From positions 1 to 64,000 of the forward strand of contig JAFEAE010000013.1 in assembly GCA_018266575.1 (NCBI GenBank): a stretch of 64,000 nucleotides of DNA. The letters are read 5' to 3'. Made by a program: the position numbers and the translations under genes. Source of the stretch: Bacteroidota bacterium. GTDB lineage: Bacteria; Bacteroidota; Bacteroidia; Chitinophagales; Chitinophagaceae. Of the stretch, positions 8,601 to 17,700 are shown piece after piece. How positions within the stretch are numbered: position 1 is the first letter of the stretch; each line of letters begins with the position of its first letter. The notes beneath the pieces were generated by a model. It had not been told where the DNA came from. It was given only the letters and a program-made list of their open reading frames with translations, and did no database searches.

Positions 8601-10018
8601 TCAATTCCCTGCAAAGTGAAAATGGGAAGGTAGACCACAAGAATAATTATCTGCCCAAACACTGCGCTGTTCATCATTTTGCTGGCAGATTGGTTGACCT
8701 GCACATCCATCTCCGCACGATTGAGTTGCGGGATACCAGCCATTGTTTTACTATGCGTAAGCCGGTGCATCACAGCTTCCACAATGATTACTGCACCATC
8801 AACTATCAACCCGAAATCAAGAGCACCCAAACTCATCAGGTTACCGCTCACTCCAAACAGGTTCATCATAATTACTGCAAAGAGCATTGAAAGCGGTATC
8901 ACCGATGCTACCAGTAAACCAGCTCTTAGGTTGCCCAGAAACAACACCAATACAAACACAACTATCAATGCCCCTTCGATGAGGTTTTTTTCTACGGTAC
9001 CAATTGCATTGTTTACCATTTTTGTACGGTCGAGAAATGGCTCTACTACCACGCCTTCCGGCAATGTTTTTTGTATCTGTGCTATCCTCTCCTTAACATT
9101 CCTGATAACTTCATTACTGTTCGCCCCCTTGAGCATCATTACTACAGCACCCGCAACTTCCCCTTTATCATTATAGCACATGGCCCCGTATCTTGTGGCA
9201 AAGCCTATTTTTACGTCGGCCACATCTTTGATAAATAATGGCGACCCGTCCGTCATTGTTTTAACGAGTATTTTTTCGATATCGCCGATATCCCCTATCA
9301 GGCCCTCACTTCGTATGTATAAAACAGCAGGGCCTTTTTCAATATAAGTTCCGCCGGTATTCTGGTTATTATTTTCAATCGCCCGGAGAACATCTGTGAT
9401 ATTGATGTTGTAGGAAAGCAATTTGTTTGGGTCTATTTCAACAGCATACTGTTTCAGTTTTCCTCCGAAGCTGCCTACTTCGGCTACACCCGGCACGCCT
9501 ATGAGTTGCCTCCGCACGATCCAGTCTTGTATTGTCCTTAATTCTGTTTCGTTGTATTTGCTTTCATATCCCGGTTTTGGGCGAACAACATACTGGTATA
9601 TTTCCCCGAGCCCTGTGCTCACCGGTCCAAGCTCAGGCACTCCTATGCCCTGCGGGATCTGCGATTGCACTTTTTGTAACCGCTCCGCCACCTGCTGCCT
9701 TGCCCAGTAAATATCCGTAGCATCATCAAATACAATTGTTACAATAGATAACCCAAACCTCGAAAAACTTCTTATCTCTTTTAACCCCGAAATATTATTA
9801 TTGGCCTGTTCAATGGGAAACGTAACCAACCGTTCTATATCTGTGGCCCCGAATGAAGGGGCGACTGTAATTACCTGTACCTGGTTATTTGTAATATCAG
9901 GGACTGCATCAATAGGCAGTTTAGTAAACTGGTAACTGCCATAACTAACCAGTGCAATAATAAACAATGCAATAATGAGCTTATTCCTCACGGAAAAAGC
10001 AATGATCTTTGTAAGCAT
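5663..10018 (-). CDS. CusA/CzcA-family heavy-metal RND pump fused to a TolC-like outer-membrane factor
   Basis: A 1451-residue protein. Residues 1-1040 are a complete heavy-metal RND transporter: an N-terminal helix, a periplasmic porter domain, twelve predicted membrane helices, and the TM4 proton-relay motif around D401 and D407 (LDFGLIVDGAV). Residues 1045-1065 form a hydrophobic segment ending NAAAQ that looks like a signal peptide with a cleavage site at A1065. Residues 1066-1451 are an outer-membrane efflux protein with the helical repeats and two halves of the TolC/CzcC fold. Normally the last part is a separate gene. Such fusions are, from memory, frequent in Bacteroidetes. With the adaptor downstream this locus encodes the whole three-part exporter. 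The start codon is the only ATG before the conserved first helix. Confidence 0.92.
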   Translation of the reverse strand: MLTKIIAFSVRNKLIIALFIIALVSYGSYQFTKLPIDAVPDITNNQVQVITVAPSFGATDIERLVTFPIEQANNNISGLKEIRSFSRFGLSIVTIVFDDATDIYWARQQVAERLQKVQSQIPQGIGVPELGPVSTGLGEIYQYVVRPKPGYESKYNETELRTIQDWIVRRQLIGVPGVAEVGSFGGKLKQYAVEIDPNKLLSYNINITDVLRAIENNNQNTGGTYIEKGPAVLYIRSEGLIGDIGDIEKILVKTMTDGSPLFIKDVADVKIGFATRYGAMCYNDKGEVAGAVVMMLKGANSNEVIRNVKERIAQIQKTLPEGVVVEPFLDRTKMVNNAIGTVEKNLIEGALIVVFVLVLFLGNLRAGLLVASVIPLSMLFAVIMMNLFGVSGNLMSLGALDFGLIVDGAVIIVEAVMHRLTHSKTMAGIPQLNRAEMDVQVNQSASKMMNSAVFGQIIILVVYLPIFTLQGIEGKMFKPMAQTVAFALLGAFLLSLTYIPMMSSLFLSRKIKARPGLSDKLMGKTERVYQFALGKILHFRKTVLISVIFLFLFSLYILSTLGGEFIPALEEGDFAVDTRVLTGSSINTTIASTQKAAHILKSRFPEVEKVVTKIGSGEVPTDPMPMDASDMMVILIPKDKWVSAHSFNELSEKMGKALEEVPGVTVGFQFPVQMRFNELMTGARQDVVCKIFGEDLDTLALYAKKLGTVIGTVDGAKNLYIEAVGGMPQVIISYNRDAIAQFNLNISDINKVVNTAFAGQSAGMVFEGEKRFDVAVRLKTDMKRDLKDVQNMLIPTPGGTQVPLYQLANVEIREGPNQIQREDAKRRIVVGFNVRGRDVQGIVNELQKKVDKDVKFPVGYYVTYGGAFENLNAAKQRLLIAVPVSLLLIFLLLYFAFNSIKQGLLIYSAIPLSAIGGILFLSLRGMPFSISAGVGFIALFGVAVLNGIVLIAEFNRLKKDGFNDIKRIVLMGTKVRLRPVLMTAFVASLGFLPMAVSNGAGAEVQRPLATVVIGGLLVATFLTLFVLPVLYIQFEKAFAGTKQRVAPAVIAIAVISVAGIGNAAAQTPVSLQKAIEIAIKNNAQLKNEQLKTQYQQMLVNTGVSVPQANVFAEAGQVNSVYTDTKFGVSQSFSFPKVYSKQKQLLQQEWRNSVLNTSLKEADLKKQVAEVYGLMIYNVQKKKLLLYADSIYNAFYKQAALRLVKGESNVLEATGASTQLEQIRAQVDQLEDDSVIQQLQFQLLLNTSDVYTADSGVLKIEVGAMADSVVLATHPAMQLIQHQREIADASWQLEKSKLLPDLSVGFTNASFKGLGADDKYYSSSRRFSSFQATIGVPIFAKSLKAKINSEKFRKQIAEQNYNSGVKIFETDYHIACAQYNKYLRAIHRFEKSSLKNADVIAAAADLQFANGNINYLEWAQITNQALSVKNDYIEALKNLNESAIRLNYLINK

Positions 10019-10201
10019 AACAATTATCTAAATAGTATAGAAATTTTTTAAGATGATCCGGAAATTGTTCTTTACCGAACTCTATAAGTTCAATGAAAAA
10101 TTAAAATGGGAAATGCCTGCGAATTGAAATACGTATAATGCAAACAGGCCGTTTAACTGAACCAGATTGTTTGTACGATAAATCAATTCATTATATACCG
10201 G

Positions 10202-10642
10202 TCAGGCTTGCCTGGGTGGTTGCCAGATATTTGAGAGATAAGAAGAAATTATAAAATGTTGTTGAGGTATTTTAAGGTTTTCAAAAGAAAATTCTTTGGG
10301 ATAAGGCGCCTCATAAGATTCCATCATCGGAATAAAAGAAGCAGCAATAAAACTACAGGGGTTGTCCGATGTCTTAAAGGGCAATTTCATATCATGGCTA
10401 TAATCATTATCGATAGGGCTTCCGTGCATATAATGAATATCCAAAAACTCCAGAATCCCGATATTTTTATTCTGCAACCTATGTTCTGCAAAATGCTCAA
10501 ATACTATGGGCAACTTCAATAACTGCCGTACTTCAGTCGTGGACATCAGGTAAGCTGCAAAAAAGAATATGGCGGTTATTTTTTTCAAGAATGTAAAATT
10601 ATTAAAAAATGCGCAAATAAAAATCCCCTTGCTTCTCTGCAT
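10202..10642 (-). CDS. small secreted protein of metal-efflux loci
   Basis: A 146-residue protein, or shorter if translation begins at a TTG at 10588, where a signal peptide (LKKITAIFFFAAYL) starts. The mature part holds TEVRQLLKLPIVFEHF, LEFLDIHYMHG and DMKLPFKTSDN, blocks I remember from small proteins encoded just before CusA/CzcA pumps in many Bacteroidetes. No activity is known to me. Histidine, aspartate and methionine in the HYMHG...D...HDMKLPF stretch suggest a periplasmic metal-binding or sensing role, which is inference. It is 183 bases upstream of the pump gene on the same strand and probably co-regulated. Confidence 0.65.
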   Translation of the reverse strand: MQRSKGIFICAFFNNFTFLKKITAIFFFAAYLMSTTEVRQLLKLPIVFEHFAEHRLQNKNIGILEFLDIHYMHGSPIDNDYSHDMKLPFKTSDNPCSFIAASFIPMMESYEAPYPKEFSFENLKIPQQHFIISSYLSNIWQPPRQA

Positions 10643-10738
10643 AAGCAGGGCTGGACAATATAAGATCAGTTAAGTGAAAACATTAGCAGCACTATGATTC
10701 AGATCATTCGTGCATTAGATTATAATAGATGACTGTTT

Positions 10739-11263
10739 TCAATAGGTAAGCGTTATCCCTCCTCCTACACCCATATCGCTGTCGTAATGGGAGGAAATGG
10801 GAAAATATTTGGTTGCAATATACCTAAGCCCTGCCGTGTATTCTTTATCTGTGTTGAGCATGATATTAAAACGCAAGCGACTTGTAACCGGCACATCTTC
10901 TCTACTTAATTGAAAACACAGCTTTCCGTTACCATCTATTCTTGCATCCGCTACAAAAAGTAACGGTAATGTGTAAGCGATACCTGCCATGATAGTCTTT
11001 CTGTTATCTTTATTACTCAACTGGCCAAACCAATTATATTTTTCGCTTCCAAAGATATTTTTTATGTCGCCGTCTTGCTTATAATGATAATCAAACCCGA
11101 TATAAGGGAACCACCATTGCATTTTGCCGAAGTAACGGCCGATCATTGTTTCGCTTTCATAGCCGTGCATCTTATTATACCCTAAATGCCATAAGGTTGT
11201 TACTTTCCATCTTGTGTTGGAGAAATCGACATTACCATAACTGCCGTTACTTTCAGCAGATAT
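10739..11263 (-). pseudogene. C-terminal remnant of a copper-resistance outer-membrane barrel (multicopper oxidase/CopB type)
   Basis: An open stretch of about 174 codons without its 5' end. It reads ISAESNGSYGN ... LWHLGYNKMHGYESET, GRYFGKMQWWFPYIGFDYHY, NKDNRKTIMAGIAYTLPLLF and ends GGGITLTY, a typical barrel C-terminus with aromatic last residue. These blocks match the beta-barrel tail that follows the multicopper-oxidase domains in Bacteroidetes copper-resistance proteins, as I remember them. Homology stops at an in-frame stop at 11264-11266, so the oxidase part is gone. An ATG at 11170 could start a shorter protein, but it lacks a signal peptide and could not be exported. It once extended the metal-resistance cluster. 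Confidence 0.6.
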
Positions 11264-11308
11264 TTATTTTATCACTTGATTTTTATTTAGCAGGATCCCG
11301 GGTGGGGT

Positions 11309-11329
11309 CTTGTCCTGAAATAGGTTGAT
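11309..11329 (+). repeat. 21-base repeat, copy 1 (possible IS end)
   Basis: CTTGTCCTGAAATAGGTTGA plus one T, found again exactly at 47622-47642 in the same orientation, followed there by unrelated sequence. Both copies are in gene-free DNA next to other repeats, and this one starts 46 bases beyond the point where the copper-barrel remnant breaks off. A terminal repeat of a lost insertion sequence is the simplest reading; no transposase remains. Confidence 0.45.
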
Positions 11330-11422
11330 TTTGATGTGAGTAATTTGTATTATTAATTAAGATAAAAAAATATGACAAAATCATAGTTATTGCAAATCCC
11401 TATAAAATATTCACCTTGTAGC

Positions 11423-11548
11423 TTCCCTAAAACCCCGGCCATTTCTAAATAACATTTAGCTTCTTAAAAATTCTACCTCCGCCCCTGCCCTCCATCCCGC
11501 TCTTTCCTTTCCCGCCAGGATACTAACGCCCATGTAGAACCGAAGTTT
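11423..11548 (+). repeat. dispersed intergenic repeat, copy 1
   Basis: It begins CCCTAAAACCCCGGCCAT (about 11426) and ends ACTAACGCCCATGTAGAACC followed by GAAGTTT (11522-11548). The left module recurs at 11844-11873 and 43595-43630. The right module recurs at 26057, 26213, 43657 and 47743. All copies are outside genes. The origin is unknown; it behaves like a degraded non-coding mobile or REP-like element. Confidence 0.5.
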
Positions 11549-11607
11549 CCCAATAGCGTTAAAACCACACGCATGAAAAACCCCATCTTGTATTTTTGCT
11601 TGTTCTT

Positions 11608-11760
11608 TCCGGCACCCGCGAAAATATCCGGGAAGGAACGGTGCAGGTCAGGGATGCGGTCAGCGGCACTTACTGCCTTGCTCTTCGCAACCCCGGCGCC
11701 ATGGGTGGGATAAATATCACGGTGGAAGTGGTGGCGGTGGTGAGGGAACTTGCAAAATGA
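11608..11760 (+). pseudogene. gene remnant, family unknown
   Basis: A 50-codon open stretch ending in TGA that reads like a real protein tail (GTVQVRDAVSGTYCLALRN, then alternating hydrophobic residues GGINITVEVVAVV). It has no start and no signal. The beta-rich composition suggests the last strands of a secreted or surface domain. A second, less convincing frame over the same bases opens with an ATG and a hydrophobic run. Confidence 0.3.
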
Positions 11761-11843
11761 AAACGGGCAAAACCGCCGTTGTCATTGACTGAACAAACAA
11801 TACAAAAACCGCGTATTGGTTTTCGTGATTATCGATGTGTAAG

Positions 11844-11873
11844 TTCCCCTAAAACCCAGGCCATCTATAATTA
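11844..11873 (+). repeat. dispersed intergenic repeat, left module, copy 2
   Basis: TTCCCCTAAAACCCAGGCCAT and then TATAATTA, closely matching 11423-11458 and 43595-43630. The right module is absent here; the sequence runs into a glycosidase remnant instead. Confidence 0.5.
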
Positions 11874-11920
11874 AAAAGGTATTCAAAATCATCTCCCTCG
11901 CTATCTTCTATCACCCTGCA

Positions 11921-12307
11921 TTACCTGAATCGCTCGTAAGACATCCAGTCAAATTCTACTTCAAAGGGATGAAACAGCTTTTCAACCGAGTTTGGGCTTG
12001 TTTCAACGCCCCATTCATTGGTATGCCAAAAGTTTAACCGGTAATAGGAAGGATGCTGCGGGATACCCCTTTGTGACCCGCGGTAATCCCACGAGATGAC
12101 CTTCTTTCCTGTCACCGGGTGAATGATCCACCACGTCAGGCGATCGGGATGCCAGTCAAATCCATAGGTATAAAAACCGGATGATGCATCATAATTCCCG
12201 ATAGCATCAATTGTTGCCGGCTCATTTTGAGCACCGGCAAGGGGAAATGGTTCCCCCTTATTGGTGTGGCTGATTTGGTTTTTACCACCGAAATGAACGA
12301 AGAAAAT
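11921..12307 (-). pseudogene. C-terminal remnant of a GH16-like glycoside hydrolase
   Basis: About 128 codons open on the minus strand with no start. It holds the tail blocks of family 16 laminarinase/agarase-like enzymes: GFYTYGFDWHPDRLTWWI, YYRLNFWHTNEWG and the final VEFDWMSYERF, which corresponds to the last strand with the DWVRY-type motif. The catalytic ExDxxE segment lies upstream in the family and is missing, so the product would be inactive. An in-frame stop at 12308-12310 closes the left end. It probably belonged to an earlier version of the neighbouring polysaccharide locus. Confidence 0.55.
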
Positions 12308-12463
12308 TTATTCTTCAATGATTACGGACTGATGGCTTTATTTGTGAGCTTGTTTCAGCAAAATAAAATGCTGAATACCGAATTGCTTTACGAAAGCAAC
12401 TACAACAAAACGCGTTTAAAAAAATTCCTGAACTGCTTGGAAGGTGATGATTTTATTGCTTAG
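12293..12463 (+). pseudogene. short ORF or gene remnant, family unknown
   Basis: A 56-residue frame starting at an ATG with convincing protein composition (NDYGLMALFVSLFQQNKML, then RLKKFLNCLEGDDFIA). It may be the C-terminal end of a larger lost gene. After its TAG stop the same frame stays open for another 18 codons (DEDKIIRNRKHK and on), so the TAG could be a nonsense mutation. No RBS is evident, and its first bases overlap the GH16 remnant on the other strand. Confidence 0.3.
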
Positions 12464-12791
12464 GATGAAGATAAAATTATCCGCAACAGAAAACACAAGG
12501 CCCAATCCATGCCCTTCCTATGAAAAAACTAACGGTTTCGTATAATCGTAATTAAACCCCGGCATCAGAAATTGTTACTTATTGGAGGCTGTTTTCCGGA
12601 GTACAAGGCAGCATCTAAAATTTTTTGTGGGGCTAATATCTCATTACATGGAGCCAGTGAAAAGACTGGCCCGGCATTCGTCACTGACTGTTTTTTATTA
12701 TTAATTGGGAAAAAATAATGATATCTCATAAAAACAGCCGAACAGATTGATAAGATTTGTAATTTGGATTGCTTCATCGAAAACGTTTGCC
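12464..12791 (+). other. gene-free stretch upstream of the polysaccharide locus
   Basis: The first 55 bases continue the remnant frame described for 12293-12463. A 6-bp hairpin (GCCAGT at 12653-12658, ACTGGC at 12665-12670) precedes the sigma gene. The region must contain the promoter of the sigma-factor operon, but I see no convincing -33/-7 pair. Confidence 0.3.
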
Positions 12792-13361
12792 ATGCCTGGA
12801 AAAGAGTTATATACCGATGCTGAACTGGTTGTGCTATTAGCAAAAGAAGGTTCCGGGCAGGAGGCATTTACGTTACTCTACAATCGTTTTTGGGAAACGC
12901 TTTTTGCCATCGCCTATAACCGCCTCAAAGAAGTACAGGTTGCCGAAGATATTGTTCATGATGTTTTCTGTAGCATCTGGCATAACAGGCACTCTATTTC
13001 TCCACACAGTTTAAAAGCGTATCTCGCTGCAAGTGTGAAATACATGGTGCTGGCGCATTTGCGGCGAAAAGAATATTTCCGGAAATACCAGCTTGAAAAT
13101 AAATTGACAGGCGAAGAGGTGCCTTCACCGGAAGACGAACCACATTACCGGCAAATTCTGAAGATGATGGAAGAAGAAATAAATGAACTTCCCGATGCAT
13201 GCAAACTTATATTCAAATGCAGCCGCGAGCTTGGCATGAGCAGTAAAGAAATTGCAGCACAATTTCATATCAGCCCCAAAACAGTAGACAACCAGATCAA
13301 CAAAGCCCTGCACCGGATACGGGTAAGAATGAAAGGCATACTCCACTATATTCTTTTCTAA
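12792..13361 (+). CDS. ECF RNA polymerase sigma factor (FecI-like, Bacteroidetes type)
   Basis: A 189-residue sigma-70 factor with only regions 2 and 4. Region 2 (about residues 20-85) has the core-binding segment AYNRLKEVQVAEDIVHDVF; region 4 (about 130-185) has LPDACKLIFKCSRELGMSS and the helix-turn-helix KEIAAQFHISPKTVDNQI. It should direct RNA polymerase to the SusC/SusD operon when released by the FecR protein encoded 84 bases downstream. I chose the ATG at 12792 (MPGKEL) because the family begins shortly before region 2; the upstream ATG at 12747 would add an atypical hydrophobic stretch. Confidence 0.88.
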   Translation: MPGKELYTDAELVVLLAKEGSGQEAFTLLYNRFWETLFAIAYNRLKEVQVAEDIVHDVFCSIWHNRHSISPHSLKAYLAASVKYMVLAHLRRKEYFRKYQLENKLTGEEVPSPEDEPHYRQILKMMEEEINELPDACKLIFKCSRELGMSSKEIAAQFHISPKTVDNQINKALHRIRVRMKGILHYILF

Positions 13362-13445
13362 AACTCCTTTTTTTTCTTTCAAAAAAAATTGCATGGTGCG
13401 TAGGTGATAATCCTTTCCCGGTTCACTTACCTGTAATAACATATT

Positions 13446-14600
13446 ATGAGAATTCCCATCCAGGCTATTGAAAATTATTTAAGTGGCATAGCGAACGACC
13501 AGGAAAAAGAACTGGTAAACCAGTGGTATTTTTCTTTTAATGACCAGGCGGTTGAAGTACCTGAAGCGGAAGAAGAGCTAAGGGAAAAGATCAGGGTTCG
13601 CATGTATGAACGATTGAAAGGCGAGTTGTTTATGCCGGCACCGGCATTCGATCACAGGCCCCAAAAATACTGGCTACTTGCAGCAGCAATTTTTACTGGC
13701 ATATTGCTTTTTTCCGGTGCGTACTTATTTTTTAGCAAGAATACTTCGGTAAAACCCCAGGTCAGTAACACACGCCCCGTTACCACAACGGATGTTGCCC
13801 CGGGCACCGATAAAGCTACGTTGACTTTGGCGGACGGTTCCGTCATCAAACTTGATAAACTACCCAATGGTACCATTGCACAACAAGGGGCAACTAAGGT
13901 TTTGCAAGTAAAGAGCGGGCAACTTTCTTACCAGTCCACAGCTAAAGATGCCGATGTGGTCAATTTTAATACTATTGCTACCCCGCGAGGCGGACAATAC
14001 GAGATCATGCTCTCCGATGGCAGCAAGGTATGGCTTAACGCAGCTTCATCACTGCGGTTTCCAACAAGGTTTTCCGGTAAAGAAAGAAATGTGGAGTTGA
14101 ACGGGGAAGCCTATTTTGAAATTGCCAAAAACGCGGCAATGCCTTTTCATGTGAAGACATCCGCTATGCAGGTTGAAGTACTGGGTACTCATTTTAATGT
14201 GAATGCCTATAATGATGAGAACGCAACCACCACCACGTTGCTTGAAGGATCGGTAAAAGTCAGTTCGCCGAAATCAGAAGTGACACTGCACCCGGGGCAA
14301 CAGGCAGCATTGAATGGCACAAACACTTTGGTTGCGGTGAAAAACGATGTGGATGTAGACCAGGTGGTTGCCTGGAAAAACGGCATGTTTGAATTTGCAA
14401 GTAATGATATAGAAACGATCATGCGGCAACTTTCAAGATGGTACGATGTACAAACAAAATATGAAGGAAAAAAACCGGAAGGCCATTTCAGCGGTACAAT
14501 AGGCCGTAACCTTCCTTTATCAAAAGTATTACAGATACTGGAGCAAAGCGACGTGCATTTCAAGATCAATGGAAACGAGATAATCGTGTCCCAATTATAA
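13446..14600 (+). CDS. FecR-family anti-sigma factor
   Basis: A 384-residue single-pass inner-membrane protein. Residues 1-75 are the cytoplasmic part that would hold the sigma factor (IENYLSGIANDQEKELVNQW). One membrane helix follows at about 77-97 (WLLAAAIFTGILLFSGAYLF). The periplasmic FecR domain follows (TPRGGQYEIMLSDGSKVWLN, GEAYFEIAKN, VLGTHFNVNAY), then a C-terminal DUF4974-like domain (YEGKKPEGHFSGTI...LEQSDVHFKING). It would receive a signal from the STN domain of the SusC protein encoded next. This sigma / anti-sigma / SusC order is standard for Bacteroidetes trans-envelope signalling. Confidence 0.92.
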   Translation: MRIPIQAIENYLSGIANDQEKELVNQWYFSFNDQAVEVPEAEEELREKIRVRMYERLKGELFMPAPAFDHRPQKYWLLAAAIFTGILLFSGAYLFFSKNTSVKPQVSNTRPVTTTDVAPGTDKATLTLADGSVIKLDKLPNGTIAQQGATKVLQVKSGQLSYQSTAKDADVVNFNTIATPRGGQYEIMLSDGSKVWLNAASSLRFPTRFSGKERNVELNGEAYFEIAKNAAMPFHVKTSAMQVEVLGTHFNVNAYNDENATTTTLLEGSVKVSSPKSEVTLHPGQQAALNGTNTLVAVKNDVDVDQVVAWKNGMFEFASNDIETIMRQLSRWYDVQTKYEGKKPEGHFSGTIGRNLPLSKVLQILEQSDVHFKINGNEIIVSQL

Positions 14601-14660
14601 AAACCAAAATAACATGTATATGAAAAAAGATTTCTCCTGAGAAAGACCGGATATCAAAAA

Positions 14661-14684
14661 CCAAGGGTGCTGTCACACCCCTGG
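14661..14684 (+). promoter_or_regulatory. stem-loop in the leader between fecR and susC
   Basis: CCAAGGGTG and CACCCCTGG pair (one A-C mismatch) around a six-base loop, about 70 bases before the SusC start. No T run follows at once, although TTTTTT occurs 16 bases later. It may be an attenuator or an mRNA-stabilising hairpin; the 153-base gap probably also contains the promoter recognised by the ECF sigma factor. Confidence 0.35.
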
Positions 14685-14753
14685 CAGGCGATAGGCTAAT
14701 TTTTTACAATCTCTTACGACTGTTTTATTTCTTAACCCAAACATTGCAAAAAT

Positions 14754-17700
14754 ATGAAAAATGTTCTTTGTGAGTTGTCGCCGGGTAGCTGGCGGCCATG
14801 CAAAAAAGCATTCCTGATTATGAAGTTGACTTTTATTTTATTAACTGCTTTTTGTATCCACGCGAGTGCAAACCTGTATTCGCAAAATATTACCCTTGCG
14901 GAAAAACATACCTCGCTCGAAAAGATCTTCAAACAAATAAAAAAACAGGCCGGGTATAATTTTTTTTATAAAGATGAGATCCTGCAGAAAACGGTAAAGA
15001 TCGACATCAATGTAAAAGATGCGTCGGTAGAAGATGTGTTGAATATCTGTTTCCGGAACCAGCCGGTTTCGTATACTATTATCGAAAAAACGATCATACT
15101 GAAAAGAAAACCGCTTGTAAGTTCCGAACCAACAGTACCCGAAATTGCCCCGCCCCCTGCTGAAATAACAGGAAATATTGTGGATGAAAACGGCAAACCG
15201 ATGGCCGGGGTATCTGTGCGAAATAAACGTACAGGGAAAGGGCAGTCGACAGACGACCAGGGGCACTTCTCCGTAGAAGCCGATGCCAATGATATACTCG
15301 AGTTTAGTTATGTTGGTTACCAGCCACAACAATTAAAAATATCTTCTTCCCAACAATCCATACATCTTGTTTTAAAAGTAGAAGCCTCCGAGCTTTCCAA
15401 TGCGGTGGTGATCGGCTATGGAACTGTAAAAAAATCAGACCTCACCGGGGCTGTTTCCACGATCAGCGCAGATAAGATCACGCAGGTAAAAGCTGTTTCC
15501 AACGTGGCATTGGCCTTGCAGGGGCAGGCTGCGGGCGTTCAGGTAAATGAAGCATCCGGCCAGCCCGGTGAATCTGTGATCATTAAGATCAGGGGAACCA
15601 ATTCTATCGGGGCAAGTAATGCGCCCTTATATGTAGTAGATGGCATGCCTACTGACGGGATCAGCGCCCAGTTAAACCCGAACGATATTGCGAGTATACA
15701 GGTGTTGAAAGATGCGTCGTCAGTGGCTATCTATGGGTCACGGGGCGCCAACGGGGTAATCATGATCACCACAAAAAAAGGACGAAGCGGGAAACCACAG
15801 GTTGGGTATAGCGGCTACCTGGGCGTGCAGATGTTGCGTAAAAAGATCAAGCTTGTCAACGCTTCCGAATATGCGGTGCTTCAGAATGAGGTTGTTGCCA
15901 ACGATAATGCATCGGGGCTTAATAACCCTGCGCTTCCTGGCCCATGGACACAAGGCCAGATCGATTCGCTCAGCGGAAAAGGAACGGATTGGCAAAACCT
16001 TGCTTACCGCCCCGCCAATGTGCAAAGCCACGACCTGTCGGTTTCCGGGGGAAATGAAAATACCCGGTATTACACCTCTTTTGGATTTTATGACCAGGAT
16101 GGTATTATCCAGAATTCAAATTATACCCGGTTTTCATTCAGGGGCAATCTTGACCAGAAGATCAGCGACAGGCTGAATATGGCCACCAGCATGTCGCTCC
16201 AGCATTCAAGGTATTTCGGGTTGAACAATGGCAGCGCAGATTTCGGGGGCATCCCTTTTCAAACCATGGTAATGCCACCTACACAAGGGGTATACAACCC
16301 CGATGGCAGCTATACGGTGTTTACCGGTGTCACCTGGGGGCAAACCAACCCCGTAGGTATGGCAAGGACATATTGGAACCCGAGCAATTCGCTTCGCCTG
16401 ATCGGCAACACAGCCTTTACCTACGAGATCATTGATGGCCTGAAACTGCGCTCCAGTGTCGGCATTGATAATACCTGGGGCAGAAATGATTATTATGTGC
16501 CGCCAACCAATACCCTTGGCCAGCCTGGTGGTGCAGCCTCAGTAGGTTATTCAAACAGCATCACTTTTGTAAATGAAAACACGCTTTCATACCTGAAGAA
16601 ATTCAATAAACATACAATCGATGCCGTGGCCGGGGTAACTTACCAGTCCAGCACCGCTAAAGGCTTGAATAGCGGAACTGCGGTCAATTTTATTTCTACG
16701 ATCTACCAGGATAATAATATCCAGGCTGCTACCACCCTCGCGCAGCCCAGTACCAGTTCCTCAAATAGCAAACTTGTCTCTTATATCGGCCGCGTGAATT
16801 ACAATTATGAAGGAAAATATTTTGCAACAATCACGGGTAGGTATGATGGCTCCTCTGTATTTGGGGAGAATAATAAGTTTGCCTTTTTCCCTTCCGGTGC
16901 GCTGGCATGGCGCATTTCGGAGGAACCTTTCCTGAAGGATAACAAGGACCTGTCTAACCTGAAGGTCAGGGCGAGTTACGGGGTTTCCGGAAACCAGGCG
17001 ATCAGCCCATACCAAACGCTGGCCAGGCTCAGTAATACTTCTATCGTCCTTGCGAATCAGCAAACAACAGCTTATGTACTGGGGTCGCTTGCAAACCCCA
17101 ACCTCAAATGGGAATCTACTGCACAGTTAGACGTCGGCGCAGACCTGGGGCTGTACAACGACCGCATACAGCTTACTGCTGATTACTACAATAAAAAAAC
17201 CACCAACCTTTTATTACCGGTTAACCTTCCGGGGTCTTCAGGCTTTGGCAGTGTGTTGGAAAATGTGGGTTCGGTACAAAACCGTGGTTTTGAAATACAG
17301 CTTGCTACAAAAAATATCGTGAACAGTGATTTTAGCTGGACATCCGTCCTCACCGTCTCCCATAACCGTACAAAAGTGCTAAGCCTGGGAAACGATGCCA
17401 CGGGCAAGCCCATTACGTATGAAGAATATGGGACAGGAGGCAACTGGTTCCCCCTGATCGTGGGGCAATCGATGGAACAACTGTACGGTTATAAAGTGGT
17501 TGGGGTTTACCAGACCGACCAGGAAGCCGTTGATAATGGCGAGCCGCAAAAGCATGCGGGAGATTACAAGTTTGAAAATTTTCACCCCAAATCATTGGTG
17601 TCTGCAGATTCAGACCGCGTTACCTTAACACACCTTGAACCCAAATTTACATTCGGGTTTAATAACACGTTTACCTATAAGAATTTTGATCTTTCGTTGC

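Noticed and set aside
6864..9176. Several long plus-strand reading frames (for example 6864-7301 and 8679-9176)
   Set aside because: They are antisense to the well-supported metal pump, have low-complexity composition (runs of T, N, A, P) and no RBS.
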